From: Bacteroidota bacterium | GTDB taxonomy: Bacteria > Bacteroidota > Bacteroidia > Chitinophagales > Chitinophagaceae | Length of the DNA: 64,000 bases | Assembly (NCBI GenBank): GCA_013285905.1 | Contig: JABDGU010000002.1 | Span: 1-64,000 of the forward strand | Direction of reading: 5' to 3' | In this document: in pieces, positions 42,771 to 51,200 of the stretch | How positions within the stretch are numbered: position 1 is the first letter of the stretch | Layout: every line of letters starts with the position of its first letter | Made by a program: the position numbers and the translations under genes | Notes under the pieces: generated by a model | The model's database searches: none | What the model was told of the DNA's origin: nothing | Seen by the model: the letters and a program-made list of their open reading frames with translations, nothing else

Positions 42771-44019
42771 ATACCAGTTCTATAACCGTTATTTCGGGTA
42801 AAATGCCAAGGCGGCCCGGGTAGCCAAGGAAGCCAAATCCGCGGTTTACATAAATGTACTGGTCCTTTTCGTTATAAAGGCCAGCCCATTCTTTGTAAAC
42901 ATATTGAACGGGGCTCCATTTCAGCCATTTGCTTTCTATGCCAAACTGCATGCCGTGGGTATGCCCGCTGAGGGTTAACTGCACATCGGGATAAGAGGGC
43001 CTGACTTCTGCATCCCAGTGAGAAGGATCGTGGGAGAGCAATATTTTAAAAGGTATGTTTTGTTCGGCAAGTCCATAGTAGGCTTTTTTCATATCGCCAT
43101 ACTTGGTGAAGCTCATTTTGGCGCTCCAGTTCTCAACACCTATCAATGCTATTTTGTCTTCGCCCCGTTGCAATAGGACGTGCTCATTTAACAATAAACG
43201 CCAGCCCACATCTGCATGTATTTTCTTTAGGTCATCAAGGTTTTGTTTTTTTTCTGCTTTTGATGCCCATGCGGCATAATCGCCGTAATCATGATTGCCG
43301 AGAATAGAATAAACACCCATAGGTGCTTTAAGGGTAGAGAATATTTGCTTATACTTTTCATCCACTTCAAAGGCATGATTATTTACAAGGTCGCCGGTGA
43401 AGAAAATGATATCTGCATTTTCCTGCATTGCTTTTTGTATGCCATGTGCTACTGCCTGGTGATTGTCGAAACTGCCGGTATGGATATCTGATACCTGCAC
43501 GATCTTCAAGCCTTTGAAAGCCTGTGGCAAAGCATCGAATTTTAATTTTATCCGGCGAACATGATAGTCATACCTGTTAGAAATGCCATACAAGAAACCT
43601 GCGAGCGAAGTGCCGCCCAATATCAAAGCCAGGCGCATGAGGAATGTGGAGCGGCTGATGCCATTTGTTACAAGTTCGCCTGCGCTGTTAGTTGCGGGCC
43701 ATATAAGTTGGAACAAATAGGTAACTAAACGCCGCAGATCATCAATAAGCATGATAAGCAGTATCAATACCTTGCCAATAGTAAAGCCCAGTATAAAGGC
43801 GATACAGATATTGCGAAGCAGATGGGGCATGCTTGCCCAATTGATCTGCCTGATAAAAAGGAATGCTACCCAGGAAAGCGTGGTCATTAAAAGATAGAAA
43901 GAGAATAAACCTATACGCCAGACCGGAGGCAAATCTTTTATTGCAGAGCGTACTACTATGATGCTATAGTATTCTGCCACTACAATTATGCTGAGTATTA
44001 TTAAGAGTCTTAAAGACAT
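42769..44019 (-). CDS. Membrane-anchored metallophosphoesterase (YkuE-like)
   Basis: 416 residues from the chosen start (MSLRLLIILSIIVVAEYYSI). Four N-terminal membrane helices (residues about 5-140) precede a calcineurin-like phosphoesterase domain. The metal-binding motifs are all present: VSDIHTG, FTGDLVN, LGNHDYGDY, and GHTHGMQFG, with LLSHDPSH in between. Such YkuE-like enzymes are thought to act on phospholipids or nucleotide-linked lipids at the membrane; the substrate here is not known. Its stop codon is formed at the edge of a dispersed repeat. The upstream neighbour on the same strand is the FMN reductase, 69 bases away. Confidence 0.9.
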   Translation of the reverse strand: MSLRLLIILSIIVVAEYYSIIVVRSAIKDLPPVWRIGLFSFYLLMTTLSWVAFLFIRQINWASMPHLLRNICIAFILGFTIGKVLILLIMLIDDLRRLVTYLFQLIWPATNSAGELVTNGISRSTFLMRLALILGGTSLAGFLYGISNRYDYHVRRIKLKFDALPQAFKGLKIVQVSDIHTGSFDNHQAVAHGIQKAMQENADIIFFTGDLVNNHAFEVDEKYKQIFSTLKAPMGVYSILGNHDYGDYAAWASKAEKKQNLDDLKKIHADVGWRLLLNEHVLLQRGEDKIALIGVENWSAKMSFTKYGDMKKAYYGLAEQNIPFKILLSHDPSHWDAEVRPSYPDVQLTLSGHTHGMQFGIESKWLKWSPVQYVYKEWAGLYNEKDQYIYVNRGFGFLGYPGRLGILPEITVIELV

Positions 44020-44088
44020 AATTAGAAATTCCAAATTTTAATAAAACAAATTCCAAAAAAAATCTCACCCCTGGTACAAAAAATATTT

Positions 44089-44589
44089 TTAATAATTTAA
44101 AAACCCGTCAACCTGTTCATTGATGGCCTTTAATGTTTGAGGGTTTATGATAAGGCCATCTTTATCCATCTCATCATTTATTCTTGAAAATGGAAGTTTG
44201 TTGTAAAAGACATGCATTTTAAGATAATGGAGGATATTAGTGATATGGTCTAAGCCTCTGAGGTTGCCGGCGCGTCCATCTGCAATGCCTGCCAGCATTA
44301 CTTTTTTGTTCCACCAGCATTTTTTTATGTCGCTGTTGTCGAGCATGAGTTTAAAAATGCCGGGGAAGCTGCCATTGTATTCGGGCATAATAAAAACAAA
44401 TTTGTCGGAGGGGATGAAATATTTTTTTTCAAGTTCGAGCAGATCATCGCTACGCTCCCAAACGTTTTTGTTTTCGAGTGAAACAAGATGTACACCGGCA
44501 TTTTTTTCTGAAAATATTTTGTAGTAGATATTCGCCATTTTCAGTGTCATACTGTCCTGGCGGTTAGTGGCAGAAATAATTGTTATCAT
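44089..44589 (-). CDS. NADPH-dependent FMN reductase family protein
   Basis: 166 residues from the chosen start, which begins at the conserved strand MITIISATNRQDSMT (phosphate-binding loop). The flavodoxin-like fold is supported by FIMPEYNGSFPGIFKLMLDN, the family signature for FMN binding, and by AGIADGRAGNLRGLDHITNIL. These proteins reduce FMN, quinones or azo dyes with NAD(P)H. Length is slightly short but normal. It reads away from the sulfotransferase cluster, leaving a 190-base divergent gap rich in T-tracts (TTTTTTGTATTTTTTGTA near 44740-44762). Confidence 0.85.
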   Translation of the reverse strand: MITIISATNRQDSMTLKMANIYYKIFSEKNAGVHLVSLENKNVWERSDDLLELEKKYFIPSDKFVFIMPEYNGSFPGIFKLMLDNSDIKKCWWNKKVMLAGIADGRAGNLRGLDHITNILHYLKMHVFYNKLPFSRINDEMDKDGLIINPQTLKAINEQVDGFLNY

Positions 44590-44779
44590 TCCGTATATCA
44601 AAAATAAAAAGTAAAGGTAGGGTATTATAAGCCTAGTAGGTTTTTCGCAATGCTGTAAAAATTTATATGCGTATAGAGCCGGTTTATTGCGCTCTAAATA
44701 AAATCTTTTATTCCCTGTATATTGTGAGGTATAGTTTCTTGTTTTTTGTATTTTTTGTATTTTTTAAGAGCTTAACGTC

Positions 44780-46276
44780 ATGCAGAGGATAACTGCCTTT
44801 CTTTTCTTATGTTTTATAAGCATACACCATTTGCAGGCGCAAATATTGCCTAAAGAAGGGAGGGCATTGAATTACAGGATCATTGGTTTTTCATTTCCCC
44901 CGGTGACGAATAATAGCGAATATATATTCGAACTTGCTATAGGGAGTCACAATTCTGAAGAATCGTTTAAGAAAAACATAATTAATACATATATATGTAA
45001 GGCAAGCAGGAAAATAGTGGAAGTCCCTTTTTGGGGGCAGGAATATACCTGGCGTATAAGATCTGCCAATGAGGGCCCGGGTGCCATAAGTTCCTTTCAT
45101 CATTTCAGCACCTTATTTAAGAATAAAACAGACAGCTGCAAAGTACGCTTACGAATTATGCAGGAAGCAAAGAAATATAAGGAGGGATATGTTTTTCTTG
45201 ACGCTAATAAGGCACTGTATAATATGAAGGGAGAGGCAGTGTGGTTCCTGCCCGGCAAAACCTTTTTGCATGTAAGTGTAAGGGATATGAAAGCGACACC
45301 CTTCGGAACCATCACCTTGATGCTTAAGGACGAGGAGAAGGTATATGAAATAAACTATGAAGGCGATATCTTATGGCAAGGGCCCAATACCGGGGCGGTA
45401 AGCGGCAATGCAACAGAGCATTACCATCATGAATTTACCCGATTGGCAAATGGCCATTATATGGCTTTGGGAAATGAAATGTTTTGGGAGAGCCCAAAGC
45501 ATAGAGATAGCAGCGCAGCAGACACCAATTTGTACCATAGCACAGAGCCTATGCCAACGATAATAGAATATGACGAGAATGGCAAGCTTGTATGGTCATG
45601 GTTGTCGTCGGGATATTTCAGGACCTCGGACCTTATTAATTTCAATACAAAGTTTTTTGTCCAAAAAGTTCCCGTGGATGTGGACGTACATGCCAACTCG
45701 TTTTATTTTGATGAAAAGGCAAAAGTCATTTATCTAAGTTTTAAGGGCATTAGCCGAATTGTAAAAGTGAAATATCCCGAGGGCGTAGTATTGAATACTT
45801 ACGGAGCGGTTTTTCATCGGGGCGTGCCTGAACAGAGGAACGGATTGTTTTGCGAGCAGCATAGTATCAAACACTCCCCAAACGGCTACATCTACATGTA
45901 TAACAATAACCCCTGCGAAACAGGGCATTCTGCCAAACTGATAGAGATGGAGGAGCCGGCTAGTGGTAAAACAGAGCTTAAAAAAATATGGGAATATGAA
46001 TGCACAGTAGAAGGGAATTACTCAAAAGAAAGCCTCGCAAGTGGGGGAGGAAATGTGATGGAGTTGCCGGACAGTTCATTGTTTGTGAGTATGGGTGGTG
46101 CTTATAGCAAAGTCTTTATTGTTAGCCATAGTAAGGATATTTTATGGAGTGCCATCCCTGAAAAATGGCTGCCCGCGCAGCAAAAATGGAGTGTTGTTCC
46201 GCAATACAGGGCAAGTATCATTGAGGACAGGAAAGTACTTGAAAAGTTAATTTGGACAGCGGAAAAGCATAAATGA
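44780..46276 (+). CDS. Arylsulfate sulfotransferase-like secreted protein, paralogue 1
   Basis: 498 residues. A signal peptide (MQRITAFLFLCFISIHHLQAQ) is followed by an N-terminal beta-sandwich (ILPKEGRALNYRIIGFSFP ... YTWRIRS). The remainder is a beta-propeller with repeats such as NMKGEAVWFLP, INYEGDILWQGP and YDENGKLVWSW. It fits the arylsulfate sulfotransferase (ASST) family. Residues matching the ASST active site are His216-His217 (YHHEF), His304 (VHANSFYFDE), Arg326 (ISRIVK) and His361 (EQHS, then YNNN). ASST moves sulfuryl groups between phenolic compounds via a sulfo-histidine, without PAPS. There is no type IX sorting tail, so it is probably periplasmic. It shares the insertion type TEPMPTIIEYDENG and the SGGGNVMELPD loop with paralogue 4. 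First gene of a tandem array; the substrate is unknown. Confidence 0.75.
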   Translation: MQRITAFLFLCFISIHHLQAQILPKEGRALNYRIIGFSFPPVTNNSEYIFELAIGSHNSEESFKKNIINTYICKASRKIVEVPFWGQEYTWRIRSANEGPGAISSFHHFSTLFKNKTDSCKVRLRIMQEAKKYKEGYVFLDANKALYNMKGEAVWFLPGKTFLHVSVRDMKATPFGTITLMLKDEEKVYEINYEGDILWQGPNTGAVSGNATEHYHHEFTRLANGHYMALGNEMFWESPKHRDSSAADTNLYHSTEPMPTIIEYDENGKLVWSWLSSGYFRTSDLINFNTKFFVQKVPVDVDVHANSFYFDEKAKVIYLSFKGISRIVKVKYPEGVVLNTYGAVFHRGVPEQRNGLFCEQHSIKHSPNGYIYMYNNNPCETGHSAKLIEMEEPASGKTELKKIWEYECTVEGNYSKESLASGGGNVMELPDSSLFVSMGGAYSKVFIVSHSKDILWSAIPEKWLPAQQKWSVVPQYRASIIEDRKVLEKLIWTAEKHK

Positions 46277-46366
46277 TAGCGGGCCTATAATAATATTGAT
46301 CCAAGAGGCTCTTTGCCGGAATTTGAATAGTTTTTGCTAATGATTACTTTTAACGTGATTTACTAT

Positions 46367-47842
46367 ATGTGCAAGAGCCTTGTTTTTCTTTTTTTCTTTT
46401 TTGTACTGATTTGTCCGCTTGGTGCCCAAATATTGCCCAAGGAAGGCAGCAACTTAAATTACAGGCTTATAGGTTTTTCTTTTCCACTTGAAAAAAATGC
46501 GGGTAAAAGCAGTTTGGAGATAGCGAAGGGGAATTGGAGTACGGAAGAGGCCTTTAAAAAAAATATTATTAAAAAGCAGCCCTGCAAAACAAATAAAATT
46601 GTGATCGAGCTAGCTTCGTTTGGCAGCCAATACAGCTGGCGTGTAGTATATACTGATGCCAAACAAGTTACTAAGGCGGGCGAACTACATCATTTCAGTA
46701 CCGATATTAATAAGAGGGTGAATATGGATAGTACGCGCCTGCGGATCGCAAAAACGAATGAAAAGTATAAGGATGATTTTCTTTTTATAGACCATAGTGG
46801 TGTGCTGTATGACATGAAGGGTGCGCCTGTGTGGTTTCTTCCTAAGGGAGACGAGATAATTAGCAGTATCAGGGATATGAAACTCTCTGCATTTGGAACC
46901 ATTACCTACCTGGCCAAAGACAGCGCCTATGAGGTAAATTATGCCGGCGATATAATATGGCAAGGCCCGAATAACGGCAAAGTGAGTGGTGACAGTGCTG
47001 AGCGTTACCATCATGAATTCAAGAGGATGGCAAATGGCCATTACATGCTATTGGGAGATGAAGTGGTATTGTGGAAGAAAAAGTTGTTGACTGCAAATGA
47101 TAGTAATATTGCCGCACCTGCTGCTATTAAAGCTCATTTCGGAACGATCATAGAATATAATGAAAAGGGCGATGTAGTATGGACCTGGCGATCTTCGGGC
47201 TATTTTATTAAGTCTGATGTTAATTATTATGATGGTTCGCGGACGGGTGAGGAAGACCCGGTGCATGAAAATGCTTTTTATTTTGACGAGCAGCATAAAA
47301 TTATTTATGTAGGGTTTAAAAATATCAGCCGCATACTTAAAGTAAAATATCCGGAGGGAACAGTGATAGAAAGTTATGGTGAAATTTACAAAGCAGGCAT
47401 ACCTGCAAGTGGAAACGGATTGTTCTGTTCGCAGCATAGTATAGGGCTCACAGAAAATGGGTATTTATACATGTTTAATAATAATACCTGTAATGAAGGT
47501 AAGGCTGCTACTGTAATTTTGATGAAGGAGCCCGGGCCGGGGGAAGAAGGGCTGAAAAAAGTGTGGGAATATGTATGCCCTGTGGAAGCGGGAAGGCCTC
47601 CTTTGTTTACTACAGGCGGCAATGTAGTGGAATTGAAGGACCACTCCTTGTTAGTTTGTATGGGCCTTACTATGAACAAAATACTGATCGTGGGCCGGGA
47701 TAAAAAAATTGCCTGGAGCGCATTTAATGAAGCATGGAGTCCTTATGAAAAAAAATGGTGGGTATTGCCACAATACAGGACGAATATAATTGAGGGGCGT
47801 AAAAATTTAGAAAAGCTGATATGGAATGTAGAAACAAAATAA
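46367..47842 (+). CDS. Arylsulfate sulfotransferase-like secreted protein, paralogue 2
   Basis: 491 residues from the chosen start, which begins the signal peptide MCKSLVFLFFFFVLICPLGAQ, as long as in the siblings; upstream starts at 46340 (ATG) or 46334 (TTG) would put polar residues before it. It has the same two-domain plan as its neighbours: sandwich domain (ILPKEGSNLNYRLIGFSFP), then propeller. Active-site pattern: His215-His216, His300, Arg322, His357. Notable is HENAF instead of HxNSF next to His300: the usual Ser is Ala, which may alter the site. It ends 22 bases inside the next gene's reading frame, so translation of the two is coupled. Confidence 0.75.
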   Translation: MCKSLVFLFFFFVLICPLGAQILPKEGSNLNYRLIGFSFPLEKNAGKSSLEIAKGNWSTEEAFKKNIIKKQPCKTNKIVIELASFGSQYSWRVVYTDAKQVTKAGELHHFSTDINKRVNMDSTRLRIAKTNEKYKDDFLFIDHSGVLYDMKGAPVWFLPKGDEIISSIRDMKLSAFGTITYLAKDSAYEVNYAGDIIWQGPNNGKVSGDSAERYHHEFKRMANGHYMLLGDEVVLWKKKLLTANDSNIAAPAAIKAHFGTIIEYNEKGDVVWTWRSSGYFIKSDVNYYDGSRTGEEDPVHENAFYFDEQHKIIYVGFKNISRILKVKYPEGTVIESYGEIYKAGIPASGNGLFCSQHSIGLTENGYLYMFNNNTCNEGKAATVILMKEPGPGEEGLKKVWEYVCPVEAGRPPLFTTGGNVVELKDHSLLVCMGLTMNKILIVGRDKKIAWSAFNEAWSPYEKKWWVLPQYRTNIIEGRKNLEKLIWNVETK

Positions 47843-49422
47843 TAAGGACGGGGCTGCGGACATCATACACGGAGATCGTTTCTTTGTTTACAGGCAATGG
47901 ATGGAAGGAGAAGCTAAGCGTCGTGCTTGCTTTCTTTATAATTATTAATTCGCTGCAGGCGCAGACATCACCTAAAGAAGGAAGCGCGTTAAATTACAGG
48001 CTAATTGATTTTTCTTTTCAGCACAATAAAAAAGATAAAGATTGCAAACTCGAGATCGCGAATGGGAACTATAGTGCCGAAGATTTGTTTAAAAAAAATA
48101 TTTTAAAAACAGAAGCCTGTGAAGGCGGGCGTATAATTGCAGAGGTGCCATTTTGGGGAAACCAGTATACATGGCGCCTGAAATATAAGGACAGCACAGG
48201 AGCGAATGCCAAAAGTGAATTGCATCATTTTAGTACGTCCACTACCGGTATGCTTGATACCAATATGTTTCGTCTCAGGATCATTAGCCAGAGCACAAAA
48301 TATAAAGATGCATTTGTGCTGCTTGACAGGACCAGAATGATGTATGATATGAATGGACGGCCCGTATGGTTTTTGCCCGAAAGCAAGGCTTGGGAAGGAG
48401 ATTTGAGGGACCTGAAACTTTCGCCCTTCGGGACGATCACTTTTTTGTGCGGAGACAAGATATTTGAAGCAAATTATGACGGGGATATTTTATGGAAAGG
48501 CCCGGATAACGGAAAGGTAAGCGGCGACAATTCGGAACATTACCATCATGAGTTTACAAGACTGACAAATGGCCATTATATGGTAATGGGGGACGAAGAA
48601 GTGGGCTGGACACCTGAACTTGCCAAACTAAAGGGCTGCCGTCCGCTCGGTGTTTCCAGCGATACGATGAAAGGCGATATAACGACCTCGCAGAAATCAA
48701 TGTTCGGCACCTTGATAGAATATGATGAAAAAGGCAAGATAGTATGGTCGTGGAGGTCGTCATGCTATTTTATTAAATCGGACCTGATGCTGGATGATTC
48801 GCTGAAGCCCGGGATAAATGATTATATCGACATACACTCCAATTCATTTTATTTCGACGAAAAACATAAGACTATTTATATTGGTTTCAGGGGCTTGAGC
48901 CGTATTGTTAAGATAAGATATCCTGATGGTGCTGTGCTTAATACTTATGGAGAAATATACAAGGCCTCGACCCCCAAAATGGGAAATGGCCTGTTTCTGG
49001 CCCAGCACAGTATATCACTTTGCCACAACGGAGAGCTCTGTGTGTACAATAATAATTTTAATCCCGCCAAGCCCTTCGGTCAATTTCCCAAAGTGGTGTT
49101 GATGCAGCAGCCCGGCCCCGGAAAAGGCCAGTTGAAAAAAAGCTGGGAATATGAATGTACTGTGCCTGAGGGCGGGCAGAGAAATTTTACGACAGGTGGT
49201 GATGTGGAGGAACTAAGCGACAGTAGTTTGTTTGTGTGCATGGGTGGTTCGTACAGCAAAATATCGATTATTAACAGGGCCAGGGAAACACTGTGGTCAG
49301 CTTTGCCGGAAACTTATATTGAATCACTAAACAGATGGGGTGCAAATCAAACTTACAGAGCACATCTTATAGAAAACCGCAAAGACCTGGAGAAACTGAT
49401 ATGGGCGACGGAAAAAAAGTAA
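47821..49422 (+). CDS. Arylsulfate sulfotransferase-like secreted protein, paralogue 3
   Basis: 533 residues if it starts at the ATG overlapping the end of paralogue 2 by 22 bases. That gives an unusual polar leader of about 30 residues (MECRNKIIRTGLRTSYTEIV...) before the hydrophobic signal segment LSVVLAFFIIINSLQAQ. A TTG (47884) or GTG further in would give an ordinary signal peptide, so the real start is uncertain. Active-site residues: His242-His243, His339, Arg361, His396. The segment between the first two His is about 12 residues longer than in paralogues 1, 2 and 4 and contains a Cys (KGCRPLG). Similar extra length occurs in paralogue 5. Confidence 0.75.
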   Translation: MECRNKIIRTGLRTSYTEIVSLFTGNGWKEKLSVVLAFFIIINSLQAQTSPKEGSALNYRLIDFSFQHNKKDKDCKLEIANGNYSAEDLFKKNILKTEACEGGRIIAEVPFWGNQYTWRLKYKDSTGANAKSELHHFSTSTTGMLDTNMFRLRIISQSTKYKDAFVLLDRTRMMYDMNGRPVWFLPESKAWEGDLRDLKLSPFGTITFLCGDKIFEANYDGDILWKGPDNGKVSGDNSEHYHHEFTRLTNGHYMVMGDEEVGWTPELAKLKGCRPLGVSSDTMKGDITTSQKSMFGTLIEYDEKGKIVWSWRSSCYFIKSDLMLDDSLKPGINDYIDIHSNSFYFDEKHKTIYIGFRGLSRIVKIRYPDGAVLNTYGEIYKASTPKMGNGLFLAQHSISLCHNGELCVYNNNFNPAKPFGQFPKVVLMQQPGPGKGQLKKSWEYECTVPEGGQRNFTTGGDVEELSDSSLFVCMGGSYSKISIINRARETLWSALPETYIESLNRWGANQTYRAHLIENRKDLEKLIWATEKK

Positions 49423-49456
49423 TGCCGGGACTGTAATTTTTTTTTGTTTAATACTT

Positions 49457-50944
49457 ATGAATAAGATAGGGGTGCTTTTGCTGTTTTGCTGTATTAGCCT
49501 TAAGCAAGTGTTTGCGCAGGTATTGCCAAAAGAAGGGAGCGCGCTCAATTACAGGCTTATAGGTTTTTCTTTCCCGGTTGCGGAGAAAAAAAATAATTGC
49601 GTGATCGAGATAGCCCCGGGAAATTATTACAATGAAGATTCTTTTGAGAAAAACAAGATCAATACACTTGTATGCCGGACTAACAGGATGATCGCAAAGG
49701 TTCCGTTCTGGGGTAAAGAATATACCTGGTGTGTGGTATGTTGCGATAAAGGGCAGAAGCCATATAGAGGTGCCCTGCACCATTTCAGTACCCTGCTTGT
49801 TCCCGGCCTTGACACTGTCTCCCGGCGTTTAAGAGTTACACAAGCCGCCAGGAAATATAAAGACGCATTTGTAATGTCTGACAAATTCAAGGTGATGTAT
49901 GACATGGGTGGGGATGCAATATGGTTCCTTCCGCAAAAAACAGACCTAAGCGATACCCTATATGAAATAAGAGACTTGAAATTATCGCCACAGGCAAGCA
50001 TTACATTTATACATGAAGGCGGGATATTTGAAGTAAACTATAATGGAAACATTTTGTGGCAAGGCCCTAATACAGGAGAAATAAGCGGGAGTAAATCAGA
50101 AAATTTTCATCATGAATTTACCCGCCTTCAGAATGGAAATTATATGGCCCTGGGAATTGAGCGACCTGAGCGGAAACCTAAACAAAATGAAACGCCGGCG
50201 GCAGATGATAAGTTGTTTCATACTACTTTACCTTTACCAACATTGATAGAATATGACAGCAAAGGCAGGCTGCTGTGGTTTTGGAAGTCTGCAAACTATT
50301 TCAGGCATTCTGATCTTGTTTATTATACAAGGTCCGGCCCGGTAGGTGTTGATGTACATTCCAATTCATTTTATTTTGACGAAGAAAACAAGGCAATTTA
50401 CATAAGCTGTAAAGACATCAGCAGGATCATAAAGATCAAATATCCTGAAGGTACTGTGATGAATGTGTATGGGGAGGTCTTTAAAAAAGGTGTGCAGCCA
50501 AAAGGTAACGGCTTGTTTTGCGACCAGCACAGCGTGCGGCGCTCAAAAAACGGTTATTTATACCTGTATAACAATAATCCGTGCGATACCGGCTCGTATG
50601 CCAGGGTGATGGAAATGCTGGAAGCCCCTGCCGGTAAAAAGGGGTTGAAAAAAATATGGGAATATGAGTGCCGGCCAGGGGGAAGCTATACACCCAAAGA
50701 GGCCGCAGGCGGCGGTGGCAACGTGATGGAACTGCCGGACAGGTCTTTATTTGTGAGTACCGGTGGCCCTTACTGCAAAATATTTATCGTGAACCGGAAT
50801 AAAGAAATTTTATGGGAAGCCGTTCCGGAAATATACAGTGCAAATGAAAAGAAATGGGAGGCTACATCCCAGTACCGCTCCAGTATCGTTGTTGACCCTA
50901 AAATGATAGAGAAATTGATCTGGGCCGGTGAAGAAGAGCAATAG
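49457..50944 (+). CDS. Arylsulfate sulfotransferase-like secreted protein, paralogue 4
   Basis: 495 residues with a signal peptide (MNKIGVLLLFCCISLKQVFAQ). Sandwich domain VLPKEGSALNYRLIGFSFP, propeller with YDMGGDAIWFLP and VNYNGNILWQGP. Active-site pattern: His218-His219 (FHHEF), His301 (VHSNSFYFDE), Arg323 and His358 (DQHS). It is most like paralogue 1: both have the PT(I/L)IEYD insertion, DVH before the second His, and the GGGGNVMELPDRSLFVS loop. It lies 34 bases after paralogue 3 and is followed by a 256-base AT-rich gap before the first giant surface-protein gene. Confidence 0.75.
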   Translation: MNKIGVLLLFCCISLKQVFAQVLPKEGSALNYRLIGFSFPVAEKKNNCVIEIAPGNYYNEDSFEKNKINTLVCRTNRMIAKVPFWGKEYTWCVVCCDKGQKPYRGALHHFSTLLVPGLDTVSRRLRVTQAARKYKDAFVMSDKFKVMYDMGGDAIWFLPQKTDLSDTLYEIRDLKLSPQASITFIHEGGIFEVNYNGNILWQGPNTGEISGSKSENFHHEFTRLQNGNYMALGIERPERKPKQNETPAADDKLFHTTLPLPTLIEYDSKGRLLWFWKSANYFRHSDLVYYTRSGPVGVDVHSNSFYFDEENKAIYISCKDISRIIKIKYPEGTVMNVYGEVFKKGVQPKGNGLFCDQHSVRRSKNGYLYLYNNNPCDTGSYARVMEMLEAPAGKKGLKKIWEYECRPGGSYTPKEAAGGGGNVMELPDRSLFVSTGGPYCKIFIVNRNKEILWEAVPEIYSANEKKWEATSQYRSSIVVDPKMIEKLIWAGEEEQ

Positions 50945-51200
50945 TGGAGCAATTACTTGATTTTTATTTCAATGTGACTTATTATTGTATTGTTATGGTA
51001 AATATATGTTACTGTTTTTCGGACATTTTGATGCATGAAAAGTGGTATTTTGTTGTTTTTGTTAATTATTTACTATTTTTAGAAAGTTAAATTGCATTTA
51101 TGCTTTATGAGTAAATAGCGTGTTTGTTTTGCGCTATTGTATGTTTTAGGGCTATTTGTAAACATTTTAGAGAATAAACAAATAAAAATAAGCTGGTATT

